Shown here in pieces: positions 63,276 through 64,000 of a DNA stretch of 64,000 nt (position 1 is the stretch's first letter; each line of letters begins with the position of its first letter). The translations under genes were made by a program, and so were the position numbers. The notes under the pieces were generated by a model. The model made no database searches and was not told the origin of the DNA. It worked only from the letters and a program-made list of their open reading frames with translations. This DNA is from Roseibium sp. MMSF_3544 (GTDB lineage Bacteria > Pseudomonadota > Alphaproteobacteria > Rhizobiales > Stappiaceae), in assembly GCF_030732845.1 (NCBI RefSeq), contig NZ_JASHKA010000008.1:223024-287023 (forward strand), written 5' to 3'.

Positions 63276-63696
63276 GGTAGGCGGTGCGAGACCGGGCGCT
63301 GGTCGTCCGAAGGGCTCATTGAACAAGAAGCATGCTGAGATGCTCGCTTCCATCGCCGAGTCTGGTCAAACGCCCGTCGAGTACATGCTGTCGATCATGC
63401 GGGACGATAAAGCCGACGCTAAAGATCGCGCCTGGGCAGCGGAGAAGGCAGCGCCTTACATTCACGCACGTCCTGCACCGCTGGCAAGCCGAATTGAAAT
63501 CGAATTGCCGGACACGTCCACTATCGACGGCATCAAGGATGCGATGGCAGCGATTACCAAGGCTGTGTCGGCAGGTAAGGTTGCGCCCTCAGAAGCGCAA
63601 GGCGTCGTGTCTATCCTTGAGGCTCAGCGGAAGGCGATTGAGACGGGGGAAATCCTTGGAAGGTTGGAAGCCTTGGAGAAGAGTATGACCCGCTAG
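63268..63696 (+). CDS. Second small-terminase-like DNA-packaging protein
   Basis: 142 residues from a GTG at 63268, with GGAG 8 bases upstream. It begins GGARPGAGRPKGSLNKKHAE, a basic, glycine-rich start seen in small terminase-like proteins, then helical (QTPVEYMLSIMRDDKADAKD). No HTH is obvious. Last gene in the window; the large terminase subunit would be expected downstream. Confidence 0.65.
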   Translation: MAKVGGARPGAGRPKGSLNKKHAEMLASIAESGQTPVEYMLSIMRDDKADAKDRAWAAEKAAPYIHARPAPLASRIEIELPDTSTIDGIKDAMAAITKAVSAGKVAPSEAQGVVSILEAQRKAIETGEILGRLEALEKSMTR

Positions 63697-64000
63697 CCCG
63701 ATCAAATCCAAACAGTTGTTGCGCAACTTTCGATTGTTCAAAATTACCACCAATGCAATGGGTTCAGCGCCCTTCGGTAAAGGCTACAAATCGCGACAAA
63801 ACTCAATGAAGATAGTCCAAATGCACTATGAGTTGCATTTCATCTCGTGATATAGTTCCGTTTGTATTCGCGCATGAGCGTATTTCCTTCAAGAATTATG
63901 AGTTGTGTCAGGTCAACGTAGTGCTCGTTAGATGTATAGAAATTAAAAAAGAAAATATTTCCACAGTAAATTTTTGAAATAAAATATTTTTTATTTGAAA
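63697..64000. other. AT-rich end of window without a gene
   Basis: 304 bases, increasingly AT-rich to the edge. A palindrome GTTGCGCAAC (63718-63727) is seen. No gene, tRNA or repeat of the integrase-side junction was recognised, so whether the element ends here is unclear. Confidence 0.5.

Noticed and set aside
1..64000. CRISPR array
   Set aside because: No regularly spaced repeats of 24-40 bases were seen anywhere; the short heptamer cluster at 31.5 kb is not an array.
28627..64000. Direct repeats marking attL and attR inside the window
   Set aside because: No shared core of 12 or more bases was seen between the integrase side and the last 300 bases; the right end is probably outside.

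Overview
The window looks like a chromosome segment of an alphaproteobacterium of the Hyphomicrobiales/Rhodobacterales type, perhaps a marine Stappiaceae-like genus such as Roseibium/Labrenzia. That taxon guess rests on protein style and gene content (aminopeptidase N, Co-type nitrile hydratase, GC-rich 4-base gene overlaps, the 'ccccgacttgatcgggg' REP palindrome) and was not checked against a database.

Region 1 (1-28.6 kb) is ordinary GC-rich chromosome. It runs: 5' part of pepN (minus strand); a small methyltransferase; a class III CoA-transferase/nudK pair; a dCache-HAMP-type class III adenylate cyclase; a five-gene oligopeptide ABC importer operon with an O-methyltransferase inside it (5.4-12.2 kb); a methyltransferase; a secreted protein; DUF1330 and LysR genes; a 266-bp MITE-like element; a cobalt-type nitrile hydratase operon ending in an isoprenylcysteine-methyltransferase-like gene (15.1-17.2 kb); GNAT and MsrA genes; and a REP pair. 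From 18.9 to 24.4 kb a minus-strand set of four glycosyltransferases and a deacetylase faces away from a plus-strand set of three genes (24.65-28.6 kb): a very unusual ABC exporter with degenerate catalytic motifs, a cyclic-nucleotide-binding protein and an MBL-fold hydrolase. This divergent locus is a good candidate for an undescribed, possibly cAMP-linked, envelope-glycan system.

Region 2 (about 28.7 kb to the end) is an integrated phage-like element that runs past the right edge. It opens with a tyrosine integrase, followed by a tightly overlapping early module (excisionase-like DNA-binding protein, HNH-AP2 endonuclease, replication protein, DEAH helicase, zinc-binding primase/Toprim). From 36.1 to about 56.4 kb there is AT-richer cargo: IS3 remnants, a caspase-like His-Cys domain protein joined to a peptidoglycan-binding domain, an Abi_2 HEPN gene with a DUF1902 partner and a strong candidate structured RNA in its leader, a TPR/SLT lytic transglycosylase with a membrane partner, a B12-binding radical SAM protein flanked by decayed nuclease genes, and a row of small immunity-like genes (Imm35, imm11/DUF1629, DUF4375 and others) mixed with pseudogenes. 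From 56.5 to 63.7 kb a late phage module returns: an RHH regulator, three large ejection/internal-virion-like proteins and two small-terminase-like proteins. No large terminase, portal or capsid gene is inside the window. The last 300 bases are AT-rich and show no gene.

How the parts work together: the importer operon supplies peptides, and the nitrile hydratase operon handles nitriles. The cyclase, CNB and MBL genes could form a nucleotide-signalled control loop on glycan export. The phage-like element brings defence (Abi_2) and immunity genes in the accessory zone between its early and late modules.
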